NCBI RefSeq assembly: GCF_937891065.1
Contig: NZ_CALAEQ010000008.1
Location: 1 to 50,628 of the forward strand
Source: an uncultured Lutibacter sp.
GTDB lineage: Bacteria; Bacteroidota; Bacteroidia; Flavobacteriales; Flavobacteriaceae
Reading direction: 5' to 3'
DNA: 50,628 nt
The notes beneath the pieces were generated by a model. That model made no database searches. It had not been told where the DNA came from and worked only from the letters and a program-made list of their open reading frames with translations. Position 1 is the stretch's first letter. Every line of letters starts with the position of its first letter. A program made the translations under genes and the position numbers. This document shows positions 8,160-17,382 of the stretch, piece after piece.

Positions 8160-8501
8160 TTAAATTACTTCTAATGCTTTTACTCTTAATTCTTTTCCTT
8201 GCAATATCCCTTTAAAGTTACTATTGCATTTGGGGCAAGTGTCATAAATAAACTCCATATCAAATTCAGTATCGCAATCAATACATTTTCCTTTTCCTTT
8301 TATGATAATAATTTCTTTTTCAGAAAATTCTAGCACACTGTCTTTAATTGCAGATTGCCAAACAAAATTTAGAGACTCTATTTCAACTCCAGACAATTCA
8401 CCAATTATCAATTCAATTTTGGTAACTTTTTTGGCGTTTGCTTTTGCTGTTTCGTCTTCTGCTATTTTAACAATTCCTAAAGCAATTGATAATTCATGCA
8501 T
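8160..8501 (-). CDS. hypA: Hydrogenase nickel-incorporation protein HypA
   Basis: This nickel metallochaperone partners HypB. I chose the ATG at 8501 because it gives MHELSIAL, whose His2 is the conserved nickel ligand; an upstream ATG at 8525 would bury this end. The zinc ribbon has two CxxC pairs (CIDC and CPKC) near residues 74-95. The protein has 113 residues, the normal length. It is the first gene of the leftward hypABC unit and diverges from hyaA across 239 bp. A TAAATTTG box on the minus strand (8523-8530) may be its -7 element. Confidence 0.95.
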   Translation of the reverse strand: MHELSIALGIVKIAEDETAKANAKKVTKIELIIGELSGVEIESLNFVWQSAIKDSVLEFSEKEIIIIKGKGKCIDCDTEFDMEFIYDTCPKCNSNFKGILQGKELRVKALEVI

Positions 8502-8522
8502 CTTAAAAAAAGTGTTTAAAAT

Positions 8523-8530
8523 CAAATTTA
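8523..8530 (-). promoter_or_regulatory. Possible -7 box of hypABC
   Basis: The minus strand reads TAAATTTG, a perfect match to TAnnTTTG, about 22 bases before the hypA ATG. No TTG sits at the right distance upstream, so the promoter is only possible. Confidence 0.3.
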
Positions 8531-8740
8531 CAAATTATCTACATATAAATAATGATAATTATTTTTTTTGATTTGTTTTTCTTAATTTAAATAAAGATTA
8601 AACAATCTTATTTTAAGTCATTCTAAATTAGGTCGTTAACATTAAATCATAATAAATAAATTGTAACTTAGTACTGTTCTTTTTCATAAAAAGAAGGAAA
8701 ATCATTAAATAATCTATCATATTACTAAAAACTTTTAAAT

Positions 8741-9865
8741 ATGTCTACTAATAATGAAAAGCGTGATACTTACTATCAAAGTATCATTAAACAAGGTTAT
8801 AGTCGTAGAGATTTTATGAAATTCTCTACATATATGGCTGCATTTATGGGTTTAGAATCTTCCATGGTTGGTCAAATTGCACAATCATTAGAAAACACAC
8901 CAAGACTTCCCGTTATTTGGGAACATTATCAGGAATGTACGTGTTGTAGTGAATCTTTTATAAGATCTAATCATCCAATTGTAGCCGATATTATTTTAGA
9001 TAGAATATCATTAGATTATTCTTTAACCTTAATGGCTGCATCTGGTCATCAAGCAGAAGCTGCAAAAGCAGAAACCATGAAAAAATATCATGGTGAATAT
9101 ATATTATGTGTTGAAGGATCTATTCCACTTGGTGATGATGGTAATTACTGTTGTATTGCAGGAAAATCAGCAAAAGAAACATTTTTAGAAGCAGCAGCTG
9201 GAGCTAAAGCTATTATTGCTTGGGGAAGTTGTGCGTCTAACGGTTGTGTGCAAGCTGCAAAACCAAATCCAACAGAAGCAACACCAATTCATAAAATTGT
9301 AAAAAACAAACCAATAATAAGAGTTCCTGGTTGTCCACCAATAGGCGAAGTTATGGCAGGCGTAATAATGCATGTAGTTGCCTTTGGACGTTTGCCAAAA
9401 TTAGACCGATTAGGAAGACCAAAAGCTTTTTACGGTAAACGAGTTCACGATACTTGTTATAGACGACCTTATTATGACGCAGGTTTATTTGCTGAAACAT
9501 TTGATGATGAAAACTCAAAAAAAGGATACTGCTTGTATAAACTTGGTTGTAAAGGACCAATGACTTATAATGCTTGTGCAAGTATGAAATGGAATAACGG
9601 AGTAAGCTTCCCTATTCAATCAGGCCATGGATGTATTGGCTGTAGTGAAGAAGATTTCTGGGATAATGGACCTTTTTATGAAAGAACAACAAAAGTTCCT
9701 GGATTTGCAGTTGAAAGCAACGCAGATACGGTTGGTAAAGTTGCTGCAGGAGTATTAGCAGGTGGGTTAGCGGTTCATGCTGTCGCTGCAAATATTTCTA
9801 AAAGAACAGAACTTATGGACAGGATAAAAAGAGGGAAAACTAATGAAAAAAATATTGATTCTTAA
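8741..9865 (+). CDS. hyaA: [NiFe]-hydrogenase small subunit, oxygen-tolerant group 1 type
   Basis: This is the electron-transfer subunit of a membrane-bound, periplasm-facing uptake hydrogenase. The Tat signal has SRRDFMKF (residues 21-28). The proximal cluster motif is ECTCCSES with Cys66, Cys68 and Cys69; GSCASNGC gives Cys164 and Cys169, and PGCPP gives Cys198. Cys68 and Cys169 are the two extra cysteines that replace glycines in standard enzymes and hold the 4Fe-3S cluster of oxygen-tolerant hydrogenases such as E. coli Hyd-1. The distal motif HDTC and medial motif GHGCIGC are intact. A C-terminal membrane helix (about 331-350) should anchor it next to the cytochrome b. It is the first gene of hyaABC-hyaD-hypFDE. 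Confidence 0.97.
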   Translation: MSTNNEKRDTYYQSIIKQGYSRRDFMKFSTYMAAFMGLESSMVGQIAQSLENTPRLPVIWEHYQECTCCSESFIRSNHPIVADIILDRISLDYSLTLMAASGHQAEAAKAETMKKYHGEYILCVEGSIPLGDDGNYCCIAGKSAKETFLEAAAGAKAIIAWGSCASNGCVQAAKPNPTEATPIHKIVKNKPIIRVPGCPPIGEVMAGVIMHVVAFGRLPKLDRLGRPKAFYGKRVHDTCYRRPYYDAGLFAETFDDENSKKGYCLYKLGCKGPMTYNACASMKWNNGVSFPIQSGHGCIGCSEEDFWDNGPFYERTTKVPGFAVESNADTVGKVAAGVLAGGLAVHAVAANISKRTELMDRIKRGKTNEKNIDS

Positions 9866-9876
9866 AACGTATAATA

Positions 9877-11613
9877 ATGGCAAATAGAATAGTAGTAGAC
9901 CCAATTACACGAATTGAAGGTCATTTAAGAATAGAAGCAGAAATTAAAGATGGCGTAATTGTAGACGCATTTAGTTCAAGCACAATGGTTAGAGGTATTG
10001 AAAGTATTGTTAAAGGACGTGATCCTAGAGACGTTTGGGCTTTTGTGCAACGAACTTGTGGTGTTTGTACCACAGTACATGCTTTAACATCTGTTAGAGC
10101 TGTTGAAGACGCTTTAGGAATAGCTGTCCCGCCAAATGCGGAAATGGTTCGTAATATTATGGAGGGCGCTTTATATATGCACGACCATGCAGTGCATTTT
10201 TATCATTTGCATGCATTGGATTGGGTAGATATTGTAAACTCTCTAAAAGCTGATCCTAAAAAAACCTCTGAAATAGCGCAAAGCATTTCTAGTTGGCCAA
10301 AAAGTTCGCCAGGTTATTTTTCTGATATACAAAAGAGAATTCAAAAATTTGTTGAAAGCGGACAATTAGGAATATTCGCAAATGGTTATTGGGGTCATTC
10401 ACAAATGAAATTACCTGCGGAAGTAAATTTATTAGCAGTTGCACATTATTTAGAAGCATTAGAATGGCAAAAAGAAATAGTGAAGGTTCACACCATATTT
10501 GGAGGTAAAAATCCACATCCAAACTACTTAGTTGGCGGTATGGCTTGTGCAATAAATTCAGATGGTGCAGGTGGTTTAAATGCAGAACGTTTAATGCATG
10601 TTGAAAAATTATTGAAGGAAGGAAAAGAATTTATCGATAAAGTTTATATCCCAGATTTATTAGCAATTGCATCATTTTATAAAGATTGGGGAGGTATTGG
10701 AAAAGGAATTGGAAACTATATGTCATACGGAGATTTTCCTACTAATGGATATGCCGATTTATCGAGTTTTAAATTTCAACAAGGAGTTATATTAAATAAT
10801 GATTTATCTAAAGTACATGATGTGGATCATAGAAGTACTGATGAGATAGAAGAGTTTGTAAACAATTCTTGGTATGATAATTATGAGGAAGGTAAAGATA
10901 AAGGAAGACATCCTTGGGAAGGAGAAACAAATATTAAATATACAGGTCCAAAACCTCCATACGAACATTTAAATGTTGAAGAAGCATATAGTTTTATTAA
11001 AACACCACGTTGGAAAGGAAAACCTATGGAAGTTGGTCCGCTTGCACGTTTATTAGTGGGTTATGGAAGAGGTAACGAAGAAATTCAAAGTGCTGTAAAT
11101 GGTGCATTGTCTCATTTAAATGTTCCTGTAGATGCATTATTCTCTACTTTAGGTAGAACGGCAGCTCGTGGAATTGAAACACAATTAGTGGCTAATTGGA
11201 CACTTGAATTCTTTGACACATTAATGACAAATATTAAAAATGGAGATGAACGGATGGCAAACACAGAAAGCTGGGAACCATCATCATGGCCAAAAGAAGC
11301 TAAAGGTGTAGGGTTTTGTGAAGCACCAAGAGGAGCATTAGCACATTGGATTAAAATTAAAGATGAGAAAACTGAAAATTATCAATTGGTAGTTCCTTCA
11401 ACTTGGAATGCATCCCCACGCGATCCAAAAGGACAACGTTCAGCTTATGAAGAAGCTTTAATAGGTACGCCAGTTGCTGATCCTAATTTACCTTTAGAAA
11501 TTATTAGAACAATTCATTCATTTGACCCTTGTTTAGCTTGTGCAGTTCATTTGTATGATGAACATGGAAAACATATTTCTCAGGTTCAGAATATTGCTAG
11601 TTGTGACAATTAA
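9877..11613 (+). CDS. hyaB: [NiFe]-hydrogenase large subunit
   Basis: This catalytic subunit oxidises H2 at the Ni-Fe(CN)2CO site. Both ligand pairs are present: RTCGVC (Cys61, Cys64) and DPCLAC (Cys552, Cys555). The C-terminal motif DPCLACAVH ends at His558, after which the maturation protease HyaD should remove the last 20 residues (from LYDEHGK). The 578 residues fit group 1 enzymes. It is exported folded with the small subunit by the Tat signal of HyaA. It starts 11 bases after hyaA and is followed after 10 bases by the cytochrome b gene. Confidence 0.97.
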   Translation: MANRIVVDPITRIEGHLRIEAEIKDGVIVDAFSSSTMVRGIESIVKGRDPRDVWAFVQRTCGVCTTVHALTSVRAVEDALGIAVPPNAEMVRNIMEGALYMHDHAVHFYHLHALDWVDIVNSLKADPKKTSEIAQSISSWPKSSPGYFSDIQKRIQKFVESGQLGIFANGYWGHSQMKLPAEVNLLAVAHYLEALEWQKEIVKVHTIFGGKNPHPNYLVGGMACAINSDGAGGLNAERLMHVEKLLKEGKEFIDKVYIPDLLAIASFYKDWGGIGKGIGNYMSYGDFPTNGYADLSSFKFQQGVILNNDLSKVHDVDHRSTDEIEEFVNNSWYDNYEEGKDKGRHPWEGETNIKYTGPKPPYEHLNVEEAYSFIKTPRWKGKPMEVGPLARLLVGYGRGNEEIQSAVNGALSHLNVPVDALFSTLGRTAARGIETQLVANWTLEFFDTLMTNIKNGDERMANTESWEPSSWPKEAKGVGFCEAPRGALAHWIKIKDEKTENYQLVVPSTWNASPRDPKGQRSAYEEALIGTPVADPNLPLEIIRTIHSFDPCLACAVHLYDEHGKHISQVQNIASCDN

Positions 11614-11623
11614 AATTTAAATT

Positions 11624-12349
11624 ATGGAAACTAAAAATTTTAAACGAGTAATGGTTTGGGAATTGCCAGTTCGGTTTTTTCATTGGGTAAATGTGCTCAC
11701 AATTATAGTACTTACTCTTACTGGATTTTTAATTGCCAACCCACCGGCTTTACAGTCAAGTGCCGAAGCAACAAATTTACATTCATTTGGAATTGTAAGA
11801 TTTATACATTTTGCCGCAGCATATATTTTCTTTTTTAATATGATTTTAAGAGTTTATTGGTCTTTTGTGGGAAACAAATATGCTAGTTGGAGAGCTTTTT
11901 GGCCATTTAGTAGAAAAATGTGGAATAACTTTTGGCATGTAATGAAAATTGATATTATGTTGTTGAATGAAGATCATCCTGATGTAAAAAATATAAGTGT
12001 TGGTCATAATAGTGTAGCAGCTTTATCTTATTTAGTGTTGTTTTTTATGGCAATTATACAAACATTCACTGGTTTTGCTTTATATGCAGACACATCTGGA
12101 TGGTGGCTTCCACAACTATTTACTTGGGTTAGCCCTTTATTAGGAGGTGATTTTGTGGTAAGACAGATACACCATATAGCAATGTGGATTTTTATATTTT
12201 TTAGCATAGTTCATATATATTTAGTTTTTTATCATGATTGGTTAGAAGGTCGTGGTGAAGTATCATCAATGTTTGGTGGTTATAAATTTGTAAGAGAAGA
12301 TAGAGTAAAGAAAGTAATTAAAGTAGATGAAACTGAAAGTAAAGAATAA
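11624..12349 (+). CDS. hyaC: Ni/Fe-hydrogenase b-type cytochrome subunit
   Basis: This di-heme membrane cytochrome passes electrons from the hydrogenase small subunit to the quinone pool. Its 241 residues have four membrane spans with histidines typical of the family: VRFFHWVN near the start, VRFIHFAAAYIF in helix 2, and VRQIHHIAMW and FSIVHIYLVFYHDW near the end. The SMFGGYKFV tail is also characteristic. It is in the same transcription unit as hyaAB. A 14-bp inverted repeat with a T run follows it and may reduce transcription into hyaD. Confidence 0.95.
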   Translation: METKNFKRVMVWELPVRFFHWVNVLTIIVLTLTGFLIANPPALQSSAEATNLHSFGIVRFIHFAAAYIFFFNMILRVYWSFVGNKYASWRAFWPFSRKMWNNFWHVMKIDIMLLNEDHPDVKNISVGHNSVAALSYLVLFFMAIIQTFTGFALYADTSGWWLPQLFTWVSPLLGGDFVVRQIHHIAMWIFIFFSIVHIYLVFYHDWLEGRGEVSSMFGGYKFVREDRVKKVIKVDETESKE

Positions 12350-12367
12350 TTAAATACCTAAATATTT

Positions 12368-12418
12368 AAGTAAATTCATCCGGGCTATAGAGTTTTAATC
12401 AGGATGAATTTACTTTTT
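12368..12418 (+). terminator. Stem-loop between hyaC and hyaD, possible attenuator
   Basis: Perfect 14-bp arms AAGTAAATTCATCC (12368-12381) and their complement (12402-12415) surround a 20-base loop and run into TTTTT (12414-12418). The stem sits between structural and maturation genes that should be co-expressed. A partial terminator or mRNA-stability element is more likely than a full stop. Confidence 0.6.
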
Positions 12419-12431
12419 AAGATTATAACAT

Positions 12432-12965
12432 ATGAGTATAAAAGAAAGAACCCCAGTAGCTATTTGCAGCGATTCATACTTTTTTGAAAAAGACAAATCA
12501 AATAGTATTTTAGTCATGGGTGTTGGTAATTATTTAATGGGTGATGAAGGAATTGGAGTACAGATTATACAAGAAATGGTAAAACATAAATTACCAGATT
12601 ATGTTGATATTTTAGACGGTGGAACTGGTGGTTTTTTATTGTTAAATTGTTTTGAAGCATATTCAACTGTCATTTTTATTGATGCTACTATGGATGGTAA
12701 ACCTGAAGGAACTATTTCTCTAATTAAACCAAAATTTGCTTCTGATTTCCCTTCAGCATTAAGTGTACATGATGTTGGTTTAAAAGATATGATTGAAGCT
12801 GTTTATCTAATGGAAAAAGTGCCTGATATTCATTTGTTTACCGTTTCAATAAAGGAAATTAATCCAATGACACTTGAATTAAATCAAAAAGTTAAAGAAT
12901 CTATCCCTATAATTATTGAAAATATTTTAACTCATTGTGAAGAACTTCACTTAAAAAAAACGTAA
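12432..12965 (+). CDS. hyaD: Hydrogenase maturation protease
   Basis: This nickel-sensing endopeptidase clips the C-terminal tail of the large subunit after nickel insertion. The family core starts at residue 26 with SILVMGVGNYLMGDEGIGV, with the conserved acidic residue 39 in GDEG, and continues with DGGTGG and LSVHDVGL (the histidine is a nickel ligand). It has 177 residues, including an N-terminal extension of about 25 residues before the usual start; no internal ATG gives a better start. It follows the hairpin after hyaC and lies 31 bases ahead of hypF. Confidence 0.94.
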   Translation: MSIKERTPVAICSDSYFFEKDKSNSILVMGVGNYLMGDEGIGVQIIQEMVKHKLPDYVDILDGGTGGFLLLNCFEAYSTVIFIDATMDGKPEGTISLIKPKFASDFPSALSVHDVGLKDMIEAVYLMEKVPDIHLFTVSIKEINPMTLELNQKVKESIPIIIENILTHCEELHLKKT

Positions 12966-12996
12966 ATTTATAAGGTTAATTTTATAAGAAAACAGG

Positions 12997-15252
12997 ATGT
13001 TAAAAACCTATAAAATTACTGTTTCTGGTCAAGTGCAAGGCGTTGGGTTTAGACCGTATGTTTATAGTTTAGCAACAGAACACTCTTTAAATGGTACAGT
13101 TTCTAATAATGAAGAAGGTGTTGTAATTTATGTTTCTGGCTTAGAAAAATCTATACATCATTTTTATTCCAAATTATTACAATTCCCACCTCCAATTTCT
13201 CGTATAAAAAATTATTCAATTACTTCAATTGAATATCAGGAATTTGGCGATTTTAATATTATTCCTTCAATAACAAATGGGAACTTAAATTTGCCATTAA
13301 CTCCTGATTTTGCAATTTGCGACGATTGTAAAAATGATATTGAAAATTCAAAAAATAACAGATACAATTATGCATTTACAACTTGTGTAAATTGTGGGCC
13401 GAGATGGGCAATTACTCAAACTTTTCCTTTTGAAAGGAATAACACCAGTATTCATGATTTTCCAATGTGTGAAGCTTGTAAAAAAGAATATTTGTCACCA
13501 TCAGACAGGCGATTTCACTCACAAACAAATACTTGTAACACGTGTGGTATAGAATTGTTTTTAACAAACAATATTGGAAATAGAATTGAAATTCCACAGC
13601 ACAATTCTTTTAAAGAAATTGCTAAATTACTTCTTCAAGGAAATATAATAGCAATAAAAAATACGAGCGGATATTTGTTATGTTGCAATGCTGAAAATAA
13701 GCAAGTTGTTGAAAAATTACGGACCAAAAAAAATAGACCAACGAAACCTTTTGCGGTTTTGTATCCTTCAATGCAATTTCTTCAAAATGAATTAAATCTT
13801 ACTGAAAACCATAAAAATACGCTTACTTCAGCAGAGCGTCCAATCACTATTATCTCTTCAAAAAATTATAATGGAAATATTCAGTTAAATTCAGTGGCTC
13901 CAGGTTTAAATCAGTTAGGCGTATTATTGCCATATTCTGGAATTTTACAATTGTTAGCAAATGAATTGAGTTTTCCAATAGTTGCTACAAGTGGTAATAT
14001 TTATGGTTCACCAATTATTAGTGATAATGGTGATGCAGTTGAAAAACTCAAAAATGTTGCGGATTATTTTTTACAACATAATTTACAAATTATGCATCCA
14101 CAAGACGATTCAGTGGTGAAATTTAGCGCTAAATTTAGTCATGAAGTTTTGTTCCGTCGTTCTCGTGGATATGCTCCAAATTATTTAAATATTTCTATAA
14201 ATTCTAATGAGAAAATTATGGCAATGGGCGCTCATTTAAAAAGTAGCATTGCTTATTATCCAAACCGATATTTGTATGTGAGTCAGTATTTGGGAAACCT
14301 AGATAATTTTGATGTTTACAATAGATTTACTGAAACTGCTCAATCGTTTATAAATATTTTTGAACAAAAACCAGAAGTTATTCTAGTTGATAAACACCCT
14401 AATTACCAAAGTACACAATACGGAAAAGAATTAGCACAAAAAATGAATTCTAAGTTGGTTGAAATTCAACATCATGAAGCGCATTTCACAGCCATTCTTG
14501 GTGAACATAATTTATTCAATAAAAGAGTTTTAGGGGTTGTATTTGATGGAACAGGTTTTGGTGATGATGCACAAATTTGGGGTGGGGAATTTTTTAACTA
14601 TGAAGCAAATTCAATTGAAAGAATCAATCATTTCAAGTATTTTGATTGGTTGTTAGGTGATAAAATGTCTAAAGAGCCACGACTTTCTTTATTATCACTC
14701 TCAACTTCAGAAAGGGATGAAATTTTAACTGAAAAATTCACTAAAAATGAATTAAAAACTTATCAAACTTTAAAGAAAGAAAATAAACTAAAAACATCTT
14801 CAGTTGGACGCTTATTTGATGCTGTTGCATCATTACTGAACGTAACTGATTTTAATTCATACGAAGGAGAAGCTCCAATTTTATTAGAAAATTTGGTTTC
14901 AGAATATAATTTAAGTTCCTGTAAAAGTTATTTAAAAAAGTTTGAAGCTGAAATTTCTTCCGAAGAAATAATTAAAAATATTGCAGCAGATTTTAAAAAT
15001 GGGATATCAAAAGAAACTATTGTTGTTAATTTTCTATTCACTTTAGCTACATTAATTATTGATGTTTCAAAAAGTAATAATTACAAACATATTGCATTAA
15101 GCGGAGGTGTTTTTCAGAATACAATTTTAATTGATATGTTGTTAGAATTAGCATCAAAAGAAATAAAACTGTATTTTCATAAAGATTTATCTCCAAACGA
15201 TGAAAACGTATCTTTTGGACAATTGATGTACTATTTAAATATAAAAAATTAA
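12997..15252 (+). CDS. hypF: Carbamoyltransferase HypF
   Basis: HypF makes the thiocarbamate on HypE from carbamoyl phosphate and ATP, the first step toward the cyanide ligands. Its 751 residues have all four modules: an acylphosphatase domain (about 3-90, GQVQGVGFRPYVY), two zinc-finger-like Cys4 units (Cys108/111/130/133 and Cys158/161/180/183), a YrdC-like domain (about 200-385), and a Kae1-like carbamoyltransferase domain (about 400-750) with HHEAH and VFDGTGFGDD. Length is normal. It is followed 3 bases later by hypD. Confidence 0.96.
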   Translation: MLKTYKITVSGQVQGVGFRPYVYSLATEHSLNGTVSNNEEGVVIYVSGLEKSIHHFYSKLLQFPPPISRIKNYSITSIEYQEFGDFNIIPSITNGNLNLPLTPDFAICDDCKNDIENSKNNRYNYAFTTCVNCGPRWAITQTFPFERNNTSIHDFPMCEACKKEYLSPSDRRFHSQTNTCNTCGIELFLTNNIGNRIEIPQHNSFKEIAKLLLQGNIIAIKNTSGYLLCCNAENKQVVEKLRTKKNRPTKPFAVLYPSMQFLQNELNLTENHKNTLTSAERPITIISSKNYNGNIQLNSVAPGLNQLGVLLPYSGILQLLANELSFPIVATSGNIYGSPIISDNGDAVEKLKNVADYFLQHNLQIMHPQDDSVVKFSAKFSHEVLFRRSRGYAPNYLNISINSNEKIMAMGAHLKSSIAYYPNRYLYVSQYLGNLDNFDVYNRFTETAQSFINIFEQKPEVILVDKHPNYQSTQYGKELAQKMNSKLVEIQHHEAHFTAILGEHNLFNKRVLGVVFDGTGFGDDAQIWGGEFFNYEANSIERINHFKYFDWLLGDKMSKEPRLSLLSLSTSERDEILTEKFTKNELKTYQTLKKENKLKTSSVGRLFDAVASLLNVTDFNSYEGEAPILLENLVSEYNLSSCKSYLKKFEAEISSEEIIKNIAADFKNGISKETIVVNFLFTLATLIIDVSKSNNYKHIALSGGVFQNTILIDMLLELASKEIKLYFHKDLSPNDENVSFGQLMYYLNIKN

Positions 15253-15255
15253 AGA

Positions 15256-16347
15256 ATGAAATACCTTAGTGAATATCGAAATTATGAAGCTACTAAAAAA
15301 GTTTTAGATGAAATTCACAATATTACAACACGCGAATGGAATATTATGGAGATTTGCGGCGGACAAACACACGGTTTGGTTAAAAATGGTATTTTAGAAT
15401 TACTTCCTGAAAAAGTTAGAATGATTCATGGCCCTGGTTGTCCAGTTTGTGTAACACCGTTAAATTTAATTGACAAAGCCATTGAATTGTTAGAACAAGG
15501 AGTTATTGTTTGTTCTTTTGGCGATATGATTCGTGTGCCGGGAAGTAAAAAGAGTTTGTTAGAAGCAAAAGCAGTTGGAGGCGATTTACGTATTTTATAT
15601 TCGCCTATTGAAGCTGTTTCAATTGCAAAGAAAAATCCAGATAAAGAAGTTGTATTTTTTGCGGTTGGTTTTGAAACCACGGCTCCCGCAAATGCATTGT
15701 CGGTTTTACATGCTGAAAAAGAAGGAATTTCTAACTACTCTATTTTGGCATCACATGTGTTGGTTCCTCCGGCTATGGAAGCTATTTTAGATGATGAATT
15801 GTGCAGTATTGATGCCTTTTTAGCCGCAGGTCATGTTTGTGCGATTATGGGAATTCAAGAATATTATCCGTTGGTTGATAACTATAAAATTCCAATAGTT
15901 GTAACAGGTTTTGAACCATTAGACTTAGTACAGGGTATTTATTTAGCGGTTAAACAATTAGAACAAGGGAAATACAAATTAGAAAATCAATATGCGCGTG
16001 TTGTAAAAGAACATGGAAATAAAGCTGCTATTGAAGTAATTAATAAGGTTTTTGAAATTGGGAATAGAGAATGGAGAGGAATTGGTGAAATTCCGAATAG
16101 TGGTTATGTAATTAAAGAGGCTTATAGGAAATATGATGCCGAAGCTAAATTTAATATCAGTTATATAAAAGTTCTTGAAAATTCCAATTGTATTGCTGGA
16201 GAGATTTTAAGAGGAATTAAAAAACCAAATCAATGCGATCAATTTGGTAAAGCGTGTAAACCAGCAAATCCTTTAGGTGCTCCAATGGTTTCATCAGAAG
16301 GCGCATGCGCAGCATATTATCATTTTTCAACTAATTTAATTGACTAA
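15256..16347 (+). CDS. hypD: Hydrogenase maturation protein HypD
   Basis: This Fe-S scaffold, with HypC, holds iron while CN and CO ligands are added. Its 363 residues carry the conserved MEICGGQTHG (Cys34), HGPGCPVCVTP (Cys62, Cys65), VGFETTAP, and a C-terminal set of four cysteines for the 4Fe-4S cluster (CIAG, QCDQFGKACKP, EGACAAYY). Start and length are standard. It is packed between hypF and hypE with 3-base gaps, so translational coupling is likely. Confidence 0.97.
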   Translation: MKYLSEYRNYEATKKVLDEIHNITTREWNIMEICGGQTHGLVKNGILELLPEKVRMIHGPGCPVCVTPLNLIDKAIELLEQGVIVCSFGDMIRVPGSKKSLLEAKAVGGDLRILYSPIEAVSIAKKNPDKEVVFFAVGFETTAPANALSVLHAEKEGISNYSILASHVLVPPAMEAILDDELCSIDAFLAAGHVCAIMGIQEYYPLVDNYKIPIVVTGFEPLDLVQGIYLAVKQLEQGKYKLENQYARVVKEHGNKAAIEVINKVFEIGNREWRGIGEIPNSGYVIKEAYRKYDAEAKFNISYIKVLENSNCIAGEILRGIKKPNQCDQFGKACKPANPLGAPMVSSEGACAAYYHFSTNLID

Positions 16348-16350
16348 TAA

Positions 16351-17376
16351 ATGGAAATAGAAAATATAGGATTTGAAACTATTAATTTAGGACATGGAAG
16401 TGGTGGGGAATTGACTAGAAATTTATTGGATAAAATTATTTTTAAAACTTTCAGCAATCCATTTTTAGACCAAAAACACGATGGCTCTATCGTGAAATTT
16501 AATAGGGAAATTGCAATTTCAACCGATAGTTTTGTAATTACTCCTATTTTTTTTAAAGGTGGAGATATTGGAAGCTTAGCAGTTCATGGAACTGTAAATG
16601 ATGTTGCTATGTGCGGCGCAATTCCTAAGTATTTATCATTGGCTTTTATTATTGAAGAAGGTTTAAAAGTTTCAGAATTTATAAAAATTGTACAATCCAT
16701 AAAAAAAGCAGCTGATGAAAGTGGCGTGTTAATAATTACAGGAGACACGAAAGTAGTTGAAAGAGGAAAAGGCGATAAAATATTTATCAATACAACTGGT
16801 TTTGGTGAAGTTCATCCAAAAGCCAATATATCAGTTCAAAACATAAAAGAAGGTGATAAAATTATTGTGAATGGTTTTGTTGCACAGCACGGAATGGCTA
16901 TTATGAGTGAACGTGAAGGTTTGCAATTTGAATCTACTATTGAAAGTGATTCAACTAATTTAAATTTTTTGGTAAAAGATTTATTAGATGAATTTGGAGA
17001 AAAGATAAAATTGTTTAGAGATCCAACTCGTGGTGGTTTAGGAACTGTTTTACACGAAATAGCCAATGATATTTCAAAAGGTGTATTTTTAAAAGAAGAA
17101 TTTATTCCATTAGAAAAACAAGTTGCTGCGGCTTGTGAAATGTTAGGTTTAGACCCTATGTATGTTGCAAATGAAGGTGTTTTTTTAGTTGTGGTTGACC
17201 CAAGTGTTGAAAATGAAGTTTTGTCACTAATGAAAAATCATAAAAAAGGAAAAAATGCCGCTATGATAGGTGAAATAACAAACGAACATCCAAACAAAGT
17301 TGTAATGCAAAGTTTAATTGGCGGAAAACGAATTGTGAGTCCGTTAGTTGGGGAACAATTACCTAGAATTTGCTAG
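16351..17376 (+). CDS. hypE: Hydrogenase maturation protein HypE
   Basis: HypE dehydrates the thiocarbamate on its C-terminal cysteine to a thiocyanate, giving the cyanide ligands. It has 341 residues of the PurM/AIR-synthase fold. The glycine-rich N-terminus GHGSGGELT is present, as are DTKVVERGKGD, RDPTRGGLGT and the essential C-terminus PRIC with Cys341 as last residue. It is the last gene of the rightward hydrogenase row and converges on the nickel transporter with a 6-base gap. Confidence 0.97.
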   Translation: MEIENIGFETINLGHGSGGELTRNLLDKIIFKTFSNPFLDQKHDGSIVKFNREIAISTDSFVITPIFFKGGDIGSLAVHGTVNDVAMCGAIPKYLSLAFIIEEGLKVSEFIKIVQSIKKAADESGVLIITGDTKVVERGKGDKIFINTTGFGEVHPKANISVQNIKEGDKIIVNGFVAQHGMAIMSEREGLQFESTIESDSTNLNFLVKDLLDEFGEKIKLFRDPTRGGLGTVLHEIANDISKGVFLKEEFIPLEKQVAAACEMLGLDPMYVANEGVFLVVVDPSVENEVLSLMKNHKKGKNAAMIGEITNEHPNKVVMQSLIGGKRIVSPLVGEQLPRIC

Positions 17377-17382
17377 TTGAAA

